64,000 bases of DNA from Chelatococcus sp. YT9 (GCF_018398315.1 NZ_JAHBRW010000001.1:2612501-2676500), one strand, 5' to 3'. Shown: positions 26,640-35,897, counted from the stretch's first letter. Numbers and translations: made by a program. The notes: generated by a model not told the origin, from the letters alone.

Positions 26640-27965
26640 TCAGGCTTTCACGATATGGGGGGCGGTGATGCCAGCGCGCGCACAGGCGTTGCGCGTGTCG
26701 ATGACAAGCCGGGCATTGTCCGCAACCAGCTTATAGTCCACGTCGTCATGGTCGGTGGCGATCAGCACGACGTCAAAGGCCGCGATCGCCGGGCCATTCC
26801 AGGCGATGCGCGGTCGTCCCTGGTAATCCGGATATTCCCGCATCGGCGGGATAGCAGGGACATGGGGATCGTAATAACCCACATCAGCACCCCGGTGTTC
26901 CAGAAGCTCGATGAGCTTGAAAGCCGGACTTTCTCGCACGTCATCCACGTTTTTCTTGTAAGCGAGGCCGAGCAGCAGAACCCTCGCGCCCTTGAGGCCG
27001 CGGCCGGTCATCTGGTCGAAAGCCCGCGCCAGTCGCTCCACCACATAATGCGGCATGGCCGTGTTGATCTCGCCGGCAAGTTCGATGAACCGTGTTGAGA
27101 TCTCGTATTCGCGGGCCTTCCAGGTTAGATAGAAGGGATCGATGGGGATGCAATGGCCGCCAAGCCCAGGGCCAGGATAAAACGGCATGTAACCAAAAGG
27201 TTTCGTCTTGGCCGCTTCTATCACTTCCCAGATATCCACTCCCATCCGCTCGTAGACGATCTTGAGTTCATTGACGAGAGCGATGTTCACGGCGCGAAAT
27301 ATGTTTTCCGTGAGCTTCACCGCTTCGGCCGTGCGCGTGGACGATACCGTCACCGTGCCGGCCACAATGGCGCTGTAGAGCGCATCGGCGAGGCGAAGCG
27401 CGATCGGCCCGTCACCTCCGATGACCTTGGGAATGGCGCGCGTGGTGAAGGCGGGATTGCCGGGATCCTCGCGCTCCGGCGAATAGGCCAGGAAGAAGTC
27501 CTCACCGCTTTTGAGGCCGGAGCGCTCCAGGATCGGTTTCATCACCTCTTCGGTGGTGCCCGGCCAAGTCGTCGATTCCAGCACGATGAGGTGACCGCGG
27601 CGGAGATGGGGCGCGATCGTCTCTGTCGTACGAATGACATAGGTGAGATCCGGTTCGCGATGCGCGGCCAACGGGGTCGGCACACACACAATGATGGCGT
27701 CTACCGCGCGCAGGCGCGCGAAATCCGTGGTCGCCTCGAGACGACCGGCTGAGATGACCGCACCGAGCTCATCCTCACCGATGTGCTTGATATAGCTGCG
27801 GCCGCCTTGCAGGCTCTCGACCTTCGCGCGATCGACGTCGAAGCCGACGACCCGATATCCGGCCGTCGCGGCAGCGAGCGCGAGCGGCAGGCCAACGTAG
27901 CCGAGCCCGATGATGCCGATGACCTTGTCCAGCGACCAGTCGTTCTCGATCGTGCCGTCGTTCAT
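26640..27965 (-). CDS. UDP-sugar 6-dehydrogenase (WbpA/UDP-GlcNAc dehydrogenase type)
   Basis: This 441-residue enzyme oxidises the C6 of a UDP-hexose to the uronate with two NAD. The N-terminal Rossmann motif is IGLGYVGLPLA. Mid-protein segments are VCVPTPL, ESTTWPGTTEE and AYSPEREDPGN, and the catalytic Cys lies in FYPGPGLGGHCIPIDPFYL near residue 260. That form of the active site is usual in UDP-GlcNAc/ManNAc dehydrogenases such as WbpA, though some UDP-glucose dehydrogenases share it. The ATG at 27965 has AGAGGT upstream; a frame extension to 28067 would add 34 residues. It precedes the epimerase gene and follows the broken hlyD. Confidence 0.9.
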   Translation of the reverse strand: MNDGTIENDWSLDKVIGIIGLGYVGLPLALAAATAGYRVVGFDVDRAKVESLQGGRSYIKHIGEDELGAVISAGRLEATTDFARLRAVDAIIVCVPTPLAAHREPDLTYVIRTTETIAPHLRRGHLIVLESTTWPGTTEEVMKPILERSGLKSGEDFFLAYSPEREDPGNPAFTTRAIPKVIGGDGPIALRLADALYSAIVAGTVTVSSTRTAEAVKLTENIFRAVNIALVNELKIVYERMGVDIWEVIEAAKTKPFGYMPFYPGPGLGGHCIPIDPFYLTWKAREYEISTRFIELAGEINTAMPHYVVERLARAFDQMTGRGLKGARVLLLGLAYKKNVDDVRESPAFKLIELLEHRGADVGYYDPHVPAIPPMREYPDYQGRPRIAWNGPAIAAFDVVLIATDHDDVDYKLVADNARLVIDTRNACARAGITAPHIVKA

Positions 27966-28071
27966 CACGCGTTCTACCTCTGCGCTGCGGACACCTTGCA
28001 GCGGGCCGTCGCTCCATCTGCGCTTGTATCGGGATGGACGAGCGCCGCCAAGCTCCGCGTTGGCCAAGAAC

Positions 28072-29132
28072 TCATTGCTCTCGCATCGTCATGGCGAGGC
28101 GACGTGTCAGCGGCTCCAGGAGGTAGGAGAGAGGTGTCCGCTCACCGGTGATGATCAGCACGTCAGCCGGCAAGCCGGCCCGGAGCTTCCCTGAGATCGA
28201 CGGCGGTATATTGCGGGGATCGGCGACGACCTCGGCTGCGAAATAGCTGCGGCCGCTTGTCTCCTCGACAAGGCTGTCGTGAGAGAGCTTGCGCAGGATG
28301 CCGAAGACCGGCGCACCGACCGTGCGGAACGTGGGAAACTGTATTTCCGCCTTCTGGCCCACCACCACAGCACCCATGTCGCGCGGATCGATCCGCGCCT
28401 GATCAGCGCGTGGCGTTGGTCATCCACGGCTTGGCGGACGATTGGCACTGCGCTTCGTTCAGTGACCTCCGCGGGAAGCGTGATCGGGGTTCCATCTCGC
28501 TCCGCCACAAGCCGGGCTTCCTCCGCAAGGGCCGCGGCACGCTGGTTCCGGGCCATATCGAGGGAAGCTCTTGCTTGTGTCGGATCGAGGCCGAGCAGGA
28601 GCTGTCCCTGCGCGACCTTGTCGCCGTCGCGGACGTGAATGGAGGTGACGAGGCCGCCCTCGAGATGCTGCACCGTCTTGCGACGCGATTCGACCGCGAT
28701 GATTCCCGGTGCGATTGCTGCTCCGTCGAGATGCGCAAGCGCAGCCCAGGCTCCGCCACCGCCTACAGCAATGGCGAGGATCGCGAAGCCAACTCTCGCC
28801 GAACGGCGCCAATCAAGGCGGGCCTGCGGGGGGGCCTTGGAAGGGCGCGGGTAAGTGGACCGAATTTTTGCCGGATTGCTGCGGGGCGGCGGGCCCCCAG
28901 GCCCTTGGGGTTTGGTCCCGATGCGGCTTCGCTGTGGTTCAATATAACGGGCAAGTTCCGCGACGTCTGTGAAACCCTGAAGTCGGGCGAGGTCGTGCAG
29001 AAGCTGCAAGTCGTCACGGAGCATGCTTTGATCGATCCGCGCAACCGGTCGGCTCGCCGCAGGTGAGCGGCTGGGTCCAGGGGGCATGACCGGGCGGAGG
29101 TGAGGGGCGGTGGGGGCGTTCGCTGTCTTCAT
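28072..29132 (-). pseudogene. HlyD-family secretion adaptor, internally deleted and frameshifted
   Basis: Two HlyD pieces lie in different frames. The N-terminal piece (29132 to about 28385) has a 110-residue proline-rich head, one membrane segment (VGFAILAIAVGGGGAWAAL), and the start of the barrel and coiled coil (HLEGGLVTSIHVRDGDKVAQ). The C-terminal piece (about 28400 to 28072) has GAVVVGQKAEIQFPTF and ends PLSYLLEPLTRRLAMTMREQ, as intact HlyD/PrsE proteins do. The pieces are joined where some 150-200 residues of hairpin and second half-barrel should be, and the frame changes at an 18-bp palindrome. Read straight through, the N-terminal frame ends in an arginine- and serine-rich tail at 28155. 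The start overlaps the upstream ABC gene by 4 bases. Confidence 0.82.
28381..28398. repeat. 18-bp perfect palindrome at the hlyD break
   Basis: GCGCGGATCGATCCGCGC equals its own reverse complement. It lies exactly where the N-terminal and C-terminal parts of the broken HlyD gene meet and change frame, so it may mark or have promoted the deletion. It is too short to be an insertion-sequence scar with target duplication. Confidence 0.8.
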
Positions 29133-30925
29133 GAGCTGGCTACCACGCGCATGCGTTCTCCGCGCGGCGCTCCCTGGCGGCTGATGCGCCGCAGCACGTC
29201 GTCCCGCGCGCCAAATTGGATCAGCTTCCCCTGGCCAAGTAACGCGATCGTCGTTGCCAACGCCAGGAGTTGTGCCTTGTGGGTTATGAGCACCACTGTC
29301 GTGCCCTGTGCCTTGACCTCAGCCACGGTCCGCGCCAAGGCGGCTTCCCCGGCGCTGTCGAGATGGGCGTTGGGCTCGTCCAGCACGACGAGCGCCGGCC
29401 GTCCATAGAGCGCGCGGGCAAGGGCGATCAACTGGCGCTGCCCGCTGGAAAGGCCGCTGCCATTGTCACCAACTGCCGTCGCGTAGCCCTCCGGCAGCGA
29501 CTGGATCATGTCATGCGCGCCGGCAAGCTTGGCCGCGGCAAACACATCGTCATCGTCATGGCGGGGCCTGAACCGTCTGATGTTCTCGGCCACCGTGCCC
29601 TTCATCAATGCGCCGTCCTGCGGCAGATAGCCGATATGGGCCCCGAGGGCGTCGCTCCGCCAGTGGCCGTAATCCGCGCCATCGAGCCGGACCTGGCCGA
29701 GAGTTGGCTGCCATAAATTCACAAGCACGCGCGCCAGCGCGGATTTCCCTGAACCGCTCGGGCCAACGATCGCGAGCACCGTGCCGGCATCGACCGCGAA
29801 CGAGACGTTGCGGAGTATGACGCGACGCGTGCCAGGCACGGACAGGGTGAGGCCTTCCAGCTGCAGCCGCCCGCAGGGCCGCGGCAGCACGATCACAGGA
29901 GAGGCGCCAGGCGCTGTTGCGAAGAAGGCCTCGAGCCGCGCGCGGGCCAGGCTCGCGGCTTGATAGCCCCGCCATTGTTGAATGGCCTTGCGCGCGGGAT
30001 CCGTGGCATGGCGGCCGATCAGCATCGCAGCATAGATGACGGCCGGCGAAATCTTGCCCTGCAAGGCGAGGCCGGCCGCAGCCGCGGGCACAGCGACGAA
30101 TGCCGCTGCCTGCGTGAACTGCGACAAGAGCAACAAGGGCGCGGCGCGTTCGCTAGCGCGAATGCGATGAATGAGAGCTGCCTCATGCTCGGTCAGCCAG
30201 GAGCGCGCGGCGGTGGTGCCCATGCCCATCGCCTGGACGACATCACGCGCGTCGAGGCACCGGCGTTCGATCGCGGTGGCGGCGGCCTCCGCCTCCCCAG
30301 CCAGACGCAGGTGCGGAGCCACCGCTTTCTGGGTGGCGATCGCGACGAGGAGCATGATCGCCAGTGTGGCCAAGGCAATACCGCCCAGCAGGGGATGCAG
30401 GATGAACAAGGCCAGCAGGAACAAGGGCGACCAAAACAAGGCGAAAAGGGTTGTCAGCCCTCCCTTCACCCAGAACGCGCGCAGTGTCTCGAGGTCGCGC
30501 AAAGCGCCGGAATGGGGATTGTCGGCGGCAGTGCTCGGATGCTGGAGGCCGGCAAAGAGATCCTCCGCGACGGAGCGATTGAAAGCGAGCCCGAGCCGCT
30601 CCAGCAAGCTCTCCCGCGCCCGCCCGATGGCCGCCTCGACGAGCAGCAGGAACAGCGCGATTGCAGTAAGCGCCATGAGCGTATTCATGTTACGGCTCGG
30701 TAGAACCCGTTCGTAAAGGTTCATCATGTAGAGCGGAACGGTCAAGGCGATGACGCTGATCGCGCTCGTGAGAAGGCCGACGGAGACGATGCCTGGTCGA
30801 AGCTCTGCAAGGACTGTGGCCAAACGTCCGGAGCCATCCCCAACAGGGAGTTTCGCAGCCGTCGCGCGCGTCCTCCCGGTGATCGTGCCGCGTACCGTCA
30901 CAGCACCCTCGGCGACGGGCTTCAT
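29129..30925 (-). CDS. Type I secretion ABC transporter (permease-ATPase, PrsD/HlyB-like)
   Basis: This 598-residue exporter half-transporter would energise one-step export through both membranes with an HlyD adaptor and a TolC channel. The membrane domain (about residues 45-320) begins with SVGLLTSAISVIALTVPLYMMNLYERVL. The ATPase domain has Walker A GPSGSGKSAL, a Q-loop YLPQDG, the signature GSGLSSGQRQ, Walker B ALVVLDEPN and the H-loop LITHK, so it looks functional. No C39 peptidase domain is present. ATG 30925 is preferred; the frame extends to a TTG at 30979 without a ribosome site. Its partner hlyD overlaps by 4 bases but is broken, so this exporter may be orphaned. No RTX-type substrate gene is seen. 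Confidence 0.88.
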   Translation of the reverse strand: MKPVAEGAVTVRGTITGRTRATAAKLPVGDGSGRLATVLAELRPGIVSVGLLTSAISVIALTVPLYMMNLYERVLPSRNMNTLMALTAIALFLLLVEAAIGRARESLLERLGLAFNRSVAEDLFAGLQHPSTAADNPHSGALRDLETLRAFWVKGGLTTLFALFWSPLFLLALFILHPLLGGIALATLAIMLLVAIATQKAVAPHLRLAGEAEAAATAIERRCLDARDVVQAMGMGTTAARSWLTEHEAALIHRIRASERAAPLLLLSQFTQAAAFVAVPAAAAGLALQGKISPAVIYAAMLIGRHATDPARKAIQQWRGYQAASLARARLEAFFATAPGASPVIVLPRPCGRLQLEGLTLSVPGTRRVILRNVSFAVDAGTVLAIVGPSGSGKSALARVLVNLWQPTLGQVRLDGADYGHWRSDALGAHIGYLPQDGALMKGTVAENIRRFRPRHDDDDVFAAAKLAGAHDMIQSLPEGYATAVGDNGSGLSSGQRQLIALARALYGRPALVVLDEPNAHLDSAGEAALARTVAEVKAQGTTVVLITHKAQLLALATTIALLGQGKLIQFGARDDVLRRISRQGAPRGERMRVVASS

Positions 30926-31906
30926 GCCCGCTCGTGCGACATTGATGGGATCATGCGATCTGCGCGCGTCGAACAGCAATGAGTATCTCGCAATAACTTC
31001 ATACGGCCGCTGAAGGTGCCGTACATGAATACATCACGCGAACCAGGGTCGAAGTAATTGTCAGGTAAAATACCGCCCGGTTCATCCCGGATATCGGTAG
31101 TGCGGGAAATATTGCCTTTGAGCAAAACTGGAGAATGATCTATATGGAATGAATAACGCTGTGATTAAACAATGGATGTGTCGGACAGGAAATTCGTGTG
31201 CCCAAACCCGGATCGATAGGCATCCGGAAGATGATGAGATATGAAGATATAGCCCTTATCAGAACAACGGCGAGCCGACATTCCTGCCAAGCCCGAACCG
31301 CTCGCAAGCAACTGCAAATATGAAGCTCATGTATAGAAGCTCATTTCTTGGCGCGAGTCGAGCGTTTTTTAGCAATGCTTCTCGACGCGCGGCCGCGATG
31401 ACGATGGTTGCTGCCCCCGAGGGTGAGCAAAAAAGAGAGCCAAAGGGCAGTTGACAAAAGACCGGGATATGTTCTTAATTTCGTGAAATTTGATTGATGC
31501 TGGATAGTTATTTTATTGGCCGGTGCCGGCGGAGGCACGATCACGCGGTCCTGAAAGGTATCCATACGCCTGAGAATAAGCTATTTTTTTGCTGGTTGCA
31601 CGCGAAGCGCGTTGAGGCTATGCCGCGTTGAAGTTGGGCAGCCAAGCTGCTTCTAAGAAAATCTCGACATTACTGCTCTAACCGCCGTGCGTGGTTGCGA
31701 TTACGCAAGCGTTCCGGGCTCGCATCAAGAGTCCGAGCGGTTAGACGATTGGCTGAGTGGAAATATTTTTCGCGCGATTGGATTCTTTTCTGCGGGTTTG
31801 CATTGCCTGCCAGCTTCAACGACATATTTAGCACCTGCACCTATAGATGACGCACAGTTATGCGGAATTTTATATTTACTGTCATTATCTCCGTTAGGGG
31901 GGCGGA
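30926..31906. other. AT-rich intergenic region of about 1 kb
   Basis: No convincing gene is present on either strand; the frames found (67, 74 and 85 codons) have no ribosome site or recognised family. The base composition is clearly more AT-rich than the flanking genes. A hairpin GTCGAG (31357-31362) / CTCGAC (31381-31386), extended by four more pairs after a mismatch, encloses a T-run. The region separates the divergent ABC exporter and 350-residue protein genes, and it may hold their promoters or remnants of lost sequence. Confidence 0.5.
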
Positions 31907-32959
31907 ATGACGATCGACTTGAAAGAGACGGTTGCAGGCGTTGATGCCGAGCCAGCGCGGGTCTTCTCCCGCATGATCAAGCTGTCGCGCGGCTTGTTCG
32001 CCTTGCGTTACCTCGCTGCGGATGATGATCGAAAGCCTCCTGCCATTGGCGTCCAGACGGGGCCTGGCAGCAGAGGCACGCTGACGATTATTGGCGGTCC
32101 GGATTCAGAAGAGGGCTTTCTGTTGAAGCCTGGAGACGCGGCGGTGCTGGTGTCGCGGGGAGCCTCGCTCATCGTGGTCACAACCTATGTGCGCCAGCAT
32201 GCGCTATCCGATGGCGTGAAGCTGAAGCTTGATCAGATCGATCGCCTCAATGCGCGCGACAGTGAGTTGCTGCGGGCGGCGAGCCCTCACCGGGCCAAAG
32301 CCGTTCATCAGGAGCGGCGCATGCCTGTTTCCCTCTCCGGTCATATAGAGGGGATCGGCACCTTGTCCCTCAAGGCAGGACAGCGCTTGGGCGAGCTCGG
32401 CTCCGGCAAGGCGATCGAAGAATTCGCGATCCATTGGCCGCGCCGGCCCGTAGGGGTCGATATCGCCTATGGCTGTGCCGCTGTCGGTGGGGGCTTGGCC
32501 GCCGAGACGCTGACCGGTGATTTTGTCGGCGCGCGCGGGGCCGGCGGGGCAATCGGAAGCCTTTTCGTCCGTCTCGTCGGCGAGCGGGCAGGGGAGTTTA
32601 CGCTCGATGCAGAGGCCGTGTTCGCTGACGGACGTCGCGTCGTCTCAACGTCGCAGGGGGTGGAGGCTGAGGAAGGGCCTGCGCCTCTCGTCGCGTTGTC
32701 TGTCGCAGTCCTTGGGCCGCTGCAGCTAGACGCGCGTGGGACCCTGGAGGCGAGGGACGAGGCGGGCTTGGGTCAAGGAATGGATCTGCCCCAGGAGACG
32801 AGCTTGAGCATCGGGGCGTCGGACATGACCGCGAATTCCATCATGGGGACCTCGCAGACTGGCGATCAGCGCGGACGTCGGAACGTGGGCATCAGGCCGG
32901 GACGCATTCGTCTCTTCCGTGGGATGCAACGCTTGGCGGTCCCTGAAGCCGCTGAATGA
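31907..32959 (+). CDS. Protein of unknown function (350 residues)
   Basis: The ATG at 31907 follows an unusually purine-rich ribosome site (AGGGGGGCGGA). The N-terminal 110 residues look beta-rich, with LTIIGGPDSEEGFLLKPGDAAVLV. A central part (about 140-270) has GVDIAYGCAAVGGGLAAETLTG and SLFVRLVGERAGEFTLDAEAVF. The C-terminal 80 residues are low in structure and rich in Gly, Gln, Arg and Asp. No signal peptide, membrane helix or catalytic motif is seen. It is divergent from the type I ABC exporter across an AT-rich gap, so it could be a cargo or partner of that exporter, but nothing in the sequence proves it. Confidence 0.7.
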   Translation: MTIDLKETVAGVDAEPARVFSRMIKLSRGLFALRYLAADDDRKPPAIGVQTGPGSRGTLTIIGGPDSEEGFLLKPGDAAVLVSRGASLIVVTTYVRQHALSDGVKLKLDQIDRLNARDSELLRAASPHRAKAVHQERRMPVSLSGHIEGIGTLSLKAGQRLGELGSGKAIEEFAIHWPRRPVGVDIAYGCAAVGGGLAAETLTGDFVGARGAGGAIGSLFVRLVGERAGEFTLDAEAVFADGRRVVSTSQGVEAEEGPAPLVALSVAVLGPLQLDARGTLEARDEAGLGQGMDLPQETSLSIGASDMTANSIMGTSQTGDQRGRRNVGIRPGRIRLFRGMQRLAVPEAAE

Positions 32960-33009
32960 AACCCGCTCGCGCTTCATGGCGCGCGCGGGGGCCAGAGGCG
33001 AGTTATCCA

Positions 33010-33459
33010 TCATATATGGTAGACGAAGGCGTCCATCTCGTCTTGGGAGAGCCCTTGCATCTGGTCTAGGGTGTAGTTGTCGAGCACTCCGGAAATCGCC
33101 TCACGCACGTCGAGCATGATGAGCCTGACGGCGCAACGCTTTTCATCGGGGCAATCATCGCAAGGACGGTAGGCCGTGCGGCTGGCGCATTGGATGGGTG
33201 CCAGCGGCCCATCGAGCACGCGAATGACGTCACCTATGTAGATTTCTTCTGCTGGCTTGGCGAGCATGTAGCCGCCGCCCTTGCCCTTTTTGCTGTGCAG
33301 ATAGCCAGCATTCCGCAATTCGCCCAGAATTGCGTCGAGAAACTTCTTCGGGATGTTGTTGGCTTCGGCGACATCTGCAACGAGTGCGGATTGCCCGCGC
33401 TGCAGTTTGGCTAGGTGAACTATCGCCTTCAGCCCGTATTTTCCTTTTTTGGTCAACAT
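33010..33459 (-). CDS. Rrf2-family transcriptional regulator
   Basis: This 149-residue regulator begins MLTKKGKYGLKAIVHLAKL, followed by the winged helix with VADVAEANNIPKKFLDAILGELRNAGYL and the wing KKGKGGGYML typical of Rrf2. A cysteine cluster CASRTAYRPCDDCPDEKRC (four Cys, about residues 95-113) suggests binding of an Fe-S cluster or a redox or cysteine-metabolite signal, as in IscR and RirA. The C-terminus is normal. It is encoded alone, with nearest neighbours the unknown 350-residue protein and a pterin dehydratase, so its regulon cannot be read from context. Confidence 0.9.
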   Translation of the reverse strand: MLTKKGKYGLKAIVHLAKLQRGQSALVADVAEANNIPKKFLDAILGELRNAGYLHSKKGKGGGYMLAKPAEEIYIGDVIRVLDGPLAPIQCASRTAYRPCDDCPDEKRCAVRLIMLDVREAISGVLDNYTLDQMQGLSQDEMDAFVYHI

Positions 33460-34007
33460 TCCCTATCAATCCCGAACAGCAAAAGCGCGATCAGGGCTTG
33501 GCCCTGGGACAGCTGCGCCAGCCCGATACGCGCAGATAGTGATGGAATGCTCAAGCTCAATTGCGTACCGATTGGCAAGAAGGTGGCCGCGCAGATGGCA
33601 ATGCGCCAGCACCCCCGACCATAGCACCGTCGGATCTTCGCCATTGCAGCCGCCCATGTGGTCGCGTTGTGAGGGGAGCAATGTCGTTGCGGAAAATCAC
33701 GGTTCGCCTAGCCATCGCTTATGGGATCCCGGAGCCATAGCCGGGCAGGCTGCTCGGAACTCATCATTTGAATTGTTCCATATCACAGGCAGGGGCTGGT
33801 CGCCTATCGGCGTCACGAGCCGATACGGCCTGATGTTGTCCACCGGCATTCCGCTCGACAGCCACCGCGCTTGAGCAGCTCAGCGCACGCTCGGCTGCCG
33901 CCGGAAGATACCTTAATATCTCTCCCGGCACGGGGCGCCGGTGCGAGCTTCGCATCGGAGGCTATCGCTGTGCCGCCTGTGCGAGGATAAAGGACAAGGA
34001 GAGGCCC
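33460..34007. other. Intergenic stretch, no recognised gene
   Basis: These 548 bases lie upstream of both the Rrf2 gene (minus strand) and the pterin dehydratase gene (plus strand). The frames present on either strand show no family similarity. Regulatory sites for the Rrf2 gene may lie in the first 100 bases, but no clear operator dyad was picked out. The last part carries GGAGAGG, the ribosome site of the next gene. Confidence 0.4.
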
Positions 34008-34382
34008 ATGAACGGGATCGAGATCAAGCCGCTGCCCCCGCAGGAGATCGCGAAGCGCCTCGAGCGAGACTTGCCGGGCTGGCATCTCGTCGATGGGGAG
34101 CTCCGGCGGCATTTCGCCACTCACGGCTGGAAGGGATCGCTGATGGTGGCGAATGTCATTGTTCATCTGGCGGAGGTCGCCTGGCATCACCCGGATCTTG
34201 TGGTCTCTTACGGCGGCGTGGAGGTGCGTCTGTCGACCCATTCCCCGAAAGGCATCACGGATCGCGATTTCGCGCTCGCCAGGCAGATCGATGCTGTCGT
34301 GCTCTGGCAGCCCGCTCATGAGGGTATTCTAGAGGGAACGCCTGCTGATCCCGGCGTTGCCTATCTCAAGGACAACGCTTGA
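34008..34382 (+). CDS. 4a-hydroxytetrahydrobiopterin dehydratase (pterin carbinolamine dehydratase)
   Basis: In this 124-residue protein the signature is seen in AEVAWHHPDLVVSYGGVEVR (about residues 60-79), followed by LSTHSPKGITDRDFALARQID, which carry the active-site histidines and Asp. The enzyme recycles oxidised pterin cofactor after aromatic hydroxylation and may also have a repair role in folate or moco pathways. A GGAGAGG ribosome site supports the ATG at 34008. No phenylalanine hydroxylase gene is adjacent. It converges with pabC, 37 bases apart, beside folate genes, which is suggestive but not decisive. Confidence 0.9.
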   Translation: MNGIEIKPLPPQEIAKRLERDLPGWHLVDGELRRHFATHGWKGSLMVANVIVHLAEVAWHHPDLVVSYGGVEVRLSTHSPKGITDRDFALARQIDAVVLWQPAHEGILEGTPADPGVAYLKDNA

Positions 34383-34419
34383 GGTCTCATTCGTGAGCAT
34401 CGGCTCTCGCTAACGCCGC

Positions 34420-35310
34420 CTATATGAACTGGCTGGTCCGGGCAGGCCCTGTGAAGGGATCGGCGCCGCAATCCGCGTCGATGTCGGCCCGCAACGCCTC
34501 CATCAATGTGACAACGCGGGCATCCCGCGGAATTTCCACGCCATCCAGGGACGCAATCGGAGAGATCAGTCGAAGGCTGTTGGTGGCAAAGGCCGCGTCC
34601 GCAGCCTTCAAGGCGGCCAGGGTGAGCGTCTGCTCGTGTACGGAAAGCCCGATGCTTGCCGCAAGGGAAAGGAGCACCCGCCGGGTGATGCCAGGGAGCA
34701 CACCGTCTTCCACGGGGGGAGTGACGAGCGCGCTGCCGCAAAGGGCGAAGACGTTCCCGGCGCTGGTCGCCGCCACCGCGCCACGGGTGTTCAGGAGGAG
34801 AGCGTCGTCGCAGCCGTGCCGCGCGGCCTCCTCGAGAGCCAGGACATTGTCGAGATAGGCTAGCGACTTCATGCGGGAGAGCGGCGAGAATTCGTTGCGA
34901 CGAACGGCGGCCAGATGCAATCGCAGCGGCTGAAAGGCCATGACCGGCTGCCAGGGTGCGAGCGTAGCGAAGACGCAGGGCGATGGATTGGGCGGCAACC
35001 GCAGGCCACGAGGTCCGGCGCCGCGGGTGACCGTGACACGGATCGCGGCGAGCCCGCCGATGTCGGCACTCGCAGCCGCATAAGCCGCGAGGGCGAGAAC
35101 GGCCTCCTCCGGCCGCGTGTCGATTGGGATGCCGATCGTATCCGCGCTGCTCTTCAGCCGTGCGAGATGGTCTGCGAGACGCCACGGCTGCCCGCCGACG
35201 ATCAGCACGGTTTCGAACAGTCCGTCGGCCAGAAGAAGGCCACGGTCGCCGGCTGCAACCATGAGCATTCCGCGTTCGTGGAGCGCGCCATCGTGCCACA
35301 GCATCGTCAA
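34420..35310 (-). CDS. pabC: 4-amino-4-deoxychorismate lyase (class IV aminotransferase fold)
   Basis: This 296-residue PLP enzyme would convert aminodeoxychorismate to p-aminobenzoate and pyruvate. The PLP lysine lies in RMKSLAYLDNVLA, and further family segments are GLLLADGLFETVLI, NTRGAVAATSAGNVFAL and FATNSLRLISPIASLDG. The start overlaps the pabA stop by 4 bases, so it is the third gene of the coupled pabB-pabA-pabC operon. Class IV aminotransferases include branched-chain aminotransferases, but the operon makes PabC the better call. Confidence 0.9.
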   Translation of the reverse strand: MTMLWHDGALHERGMLMVAAGDRGLLLADGLFETVLIVGGQPWRLADHLARLKSSADTIGIPIDTRPEEAVLALAAYAAASADIGGLAAIRVTVTRGAGPRGLRLPPNPSPCVFATLAPWQPVMAFQPLRLHLAAVRRNEFSPLSRMKSLAYLDNVLALEEAARHGCDDALLLNTRGAVAATSAGNVFALCGSALVTPPVEDGVLPGITRRVLLSLAASIGLSVHEQTLTLAALKAADAAFATNSLRLISPIASLDGVEIPRDARVVTLMEALRADIDADCGADPFTGPARTSQFI

Positions 35311-35897
35311 TGGCTCCGGTTCTCGTGGGTACGCTGCGCCAGACCTAGGAAATTCCGAAGAATGGCGTGGCCGTGGGGCGTCAGGATCGATTCCGGGTGG
35401 AACTGGATTCCATAGGTCGGTGCTGTCCTGTGGGCCACCGCCATGATTTCGCCCTCCGGCGAGCGCGCATTCACCAGGAGGGGGCCGGGCTCATCCAGTT
35501 CCACGACAAGAGAATGGTAGCGCCCAGCCCGGAACGGTGTCGGCAGGCCCGCGAACAGGCCGCGCCGGTCGTGCAGGATGTCGCAGGCGCGACCATGCAT
35601 GGGGTGGCGCGCTCGCGTCACTTGTCCGCCTAACGCGGCGCCGATGCATTGATGCCCAAGGCAGATGCCGAGGATCGGCACGTGCCCATTGAGTTCGCGC
35701 ACAAGCTCGAGAGATATGCCCGCCTCCGCGGGCGTGCAGGGACCGGGCGAGATGACCACCGCCTGCGGAGCAAGCGCCAGCACGCCGCGCACGGAGATGG
35801 CATCATTGCGCACCACCCGCGTTTGAGCCCCCAATTCCTGCAGATAACGCGCCACGTTGAAGACAAAGGAATCGTAGTTGTCGATCACGACGATCAT
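35307..35897 (-). CDS. pabA: Aminodeoxychorismate synthase glutamine amidotransferase subunit
   Basis: This 196-residue class I glutamine amidotransferase supplies ammonia to PabB. The N-terminal IDNYDSFVFNVARYL, the oxyanion loop ISPGPCTPAEAG, the nucleophile Cys in ILGICLGHQCIGAALGG, and the His-x-Glu pair in IQFHPESILTPHG are all intact. Trp-type TrpG is the alternative, but the overlap with pabB (ATGA) and pabC and the absence of trp genes favour PabA. It might serve both pathways, as in some bacteria. Confidence 0.92.
   Translation of the reverse strand: MIVVIDNYDSFVFNVARYLQELGAQTRVVRNDAISVRGVLALAPQAVVISPGPCTPAEAGISLELVRELNGHVPILGICLGHQCIGAALGGQVTRARHPMHGRACDILHDRRGLFAGLPTPFRAGRYHSLVVELDEPGPLLVNARSPEGEIMAVAHRTAPTYGIQFHPESILTPHGHAILRNFLGLAQRTHENRSH

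Noticed and set aside
28155-28380. Continuous HlyD frame to 28155 taken as an intact 325-residue protein
   Set aside because: After the palindrome the frame turns into an Arg/Ser-rich sequence unlike HlyD, while another frame holds the true C-terminal motifs.
30922-31125. 67-codon minus-strand frame just before the type I ABC gene, overlapping its start
   Set aside because: It has an ATGA junction with the ABC gene but no ribosome site and no recognisable family. Coding evidence is too thin for a feature.
29129-32959. Capsule export or RTX toxin system around the type I ABC protein
   Set aside because: No RTX repeats (GGxGxD), no TolC-like gene and no KpsMTED, Wzx or Wzy homolog were seen.
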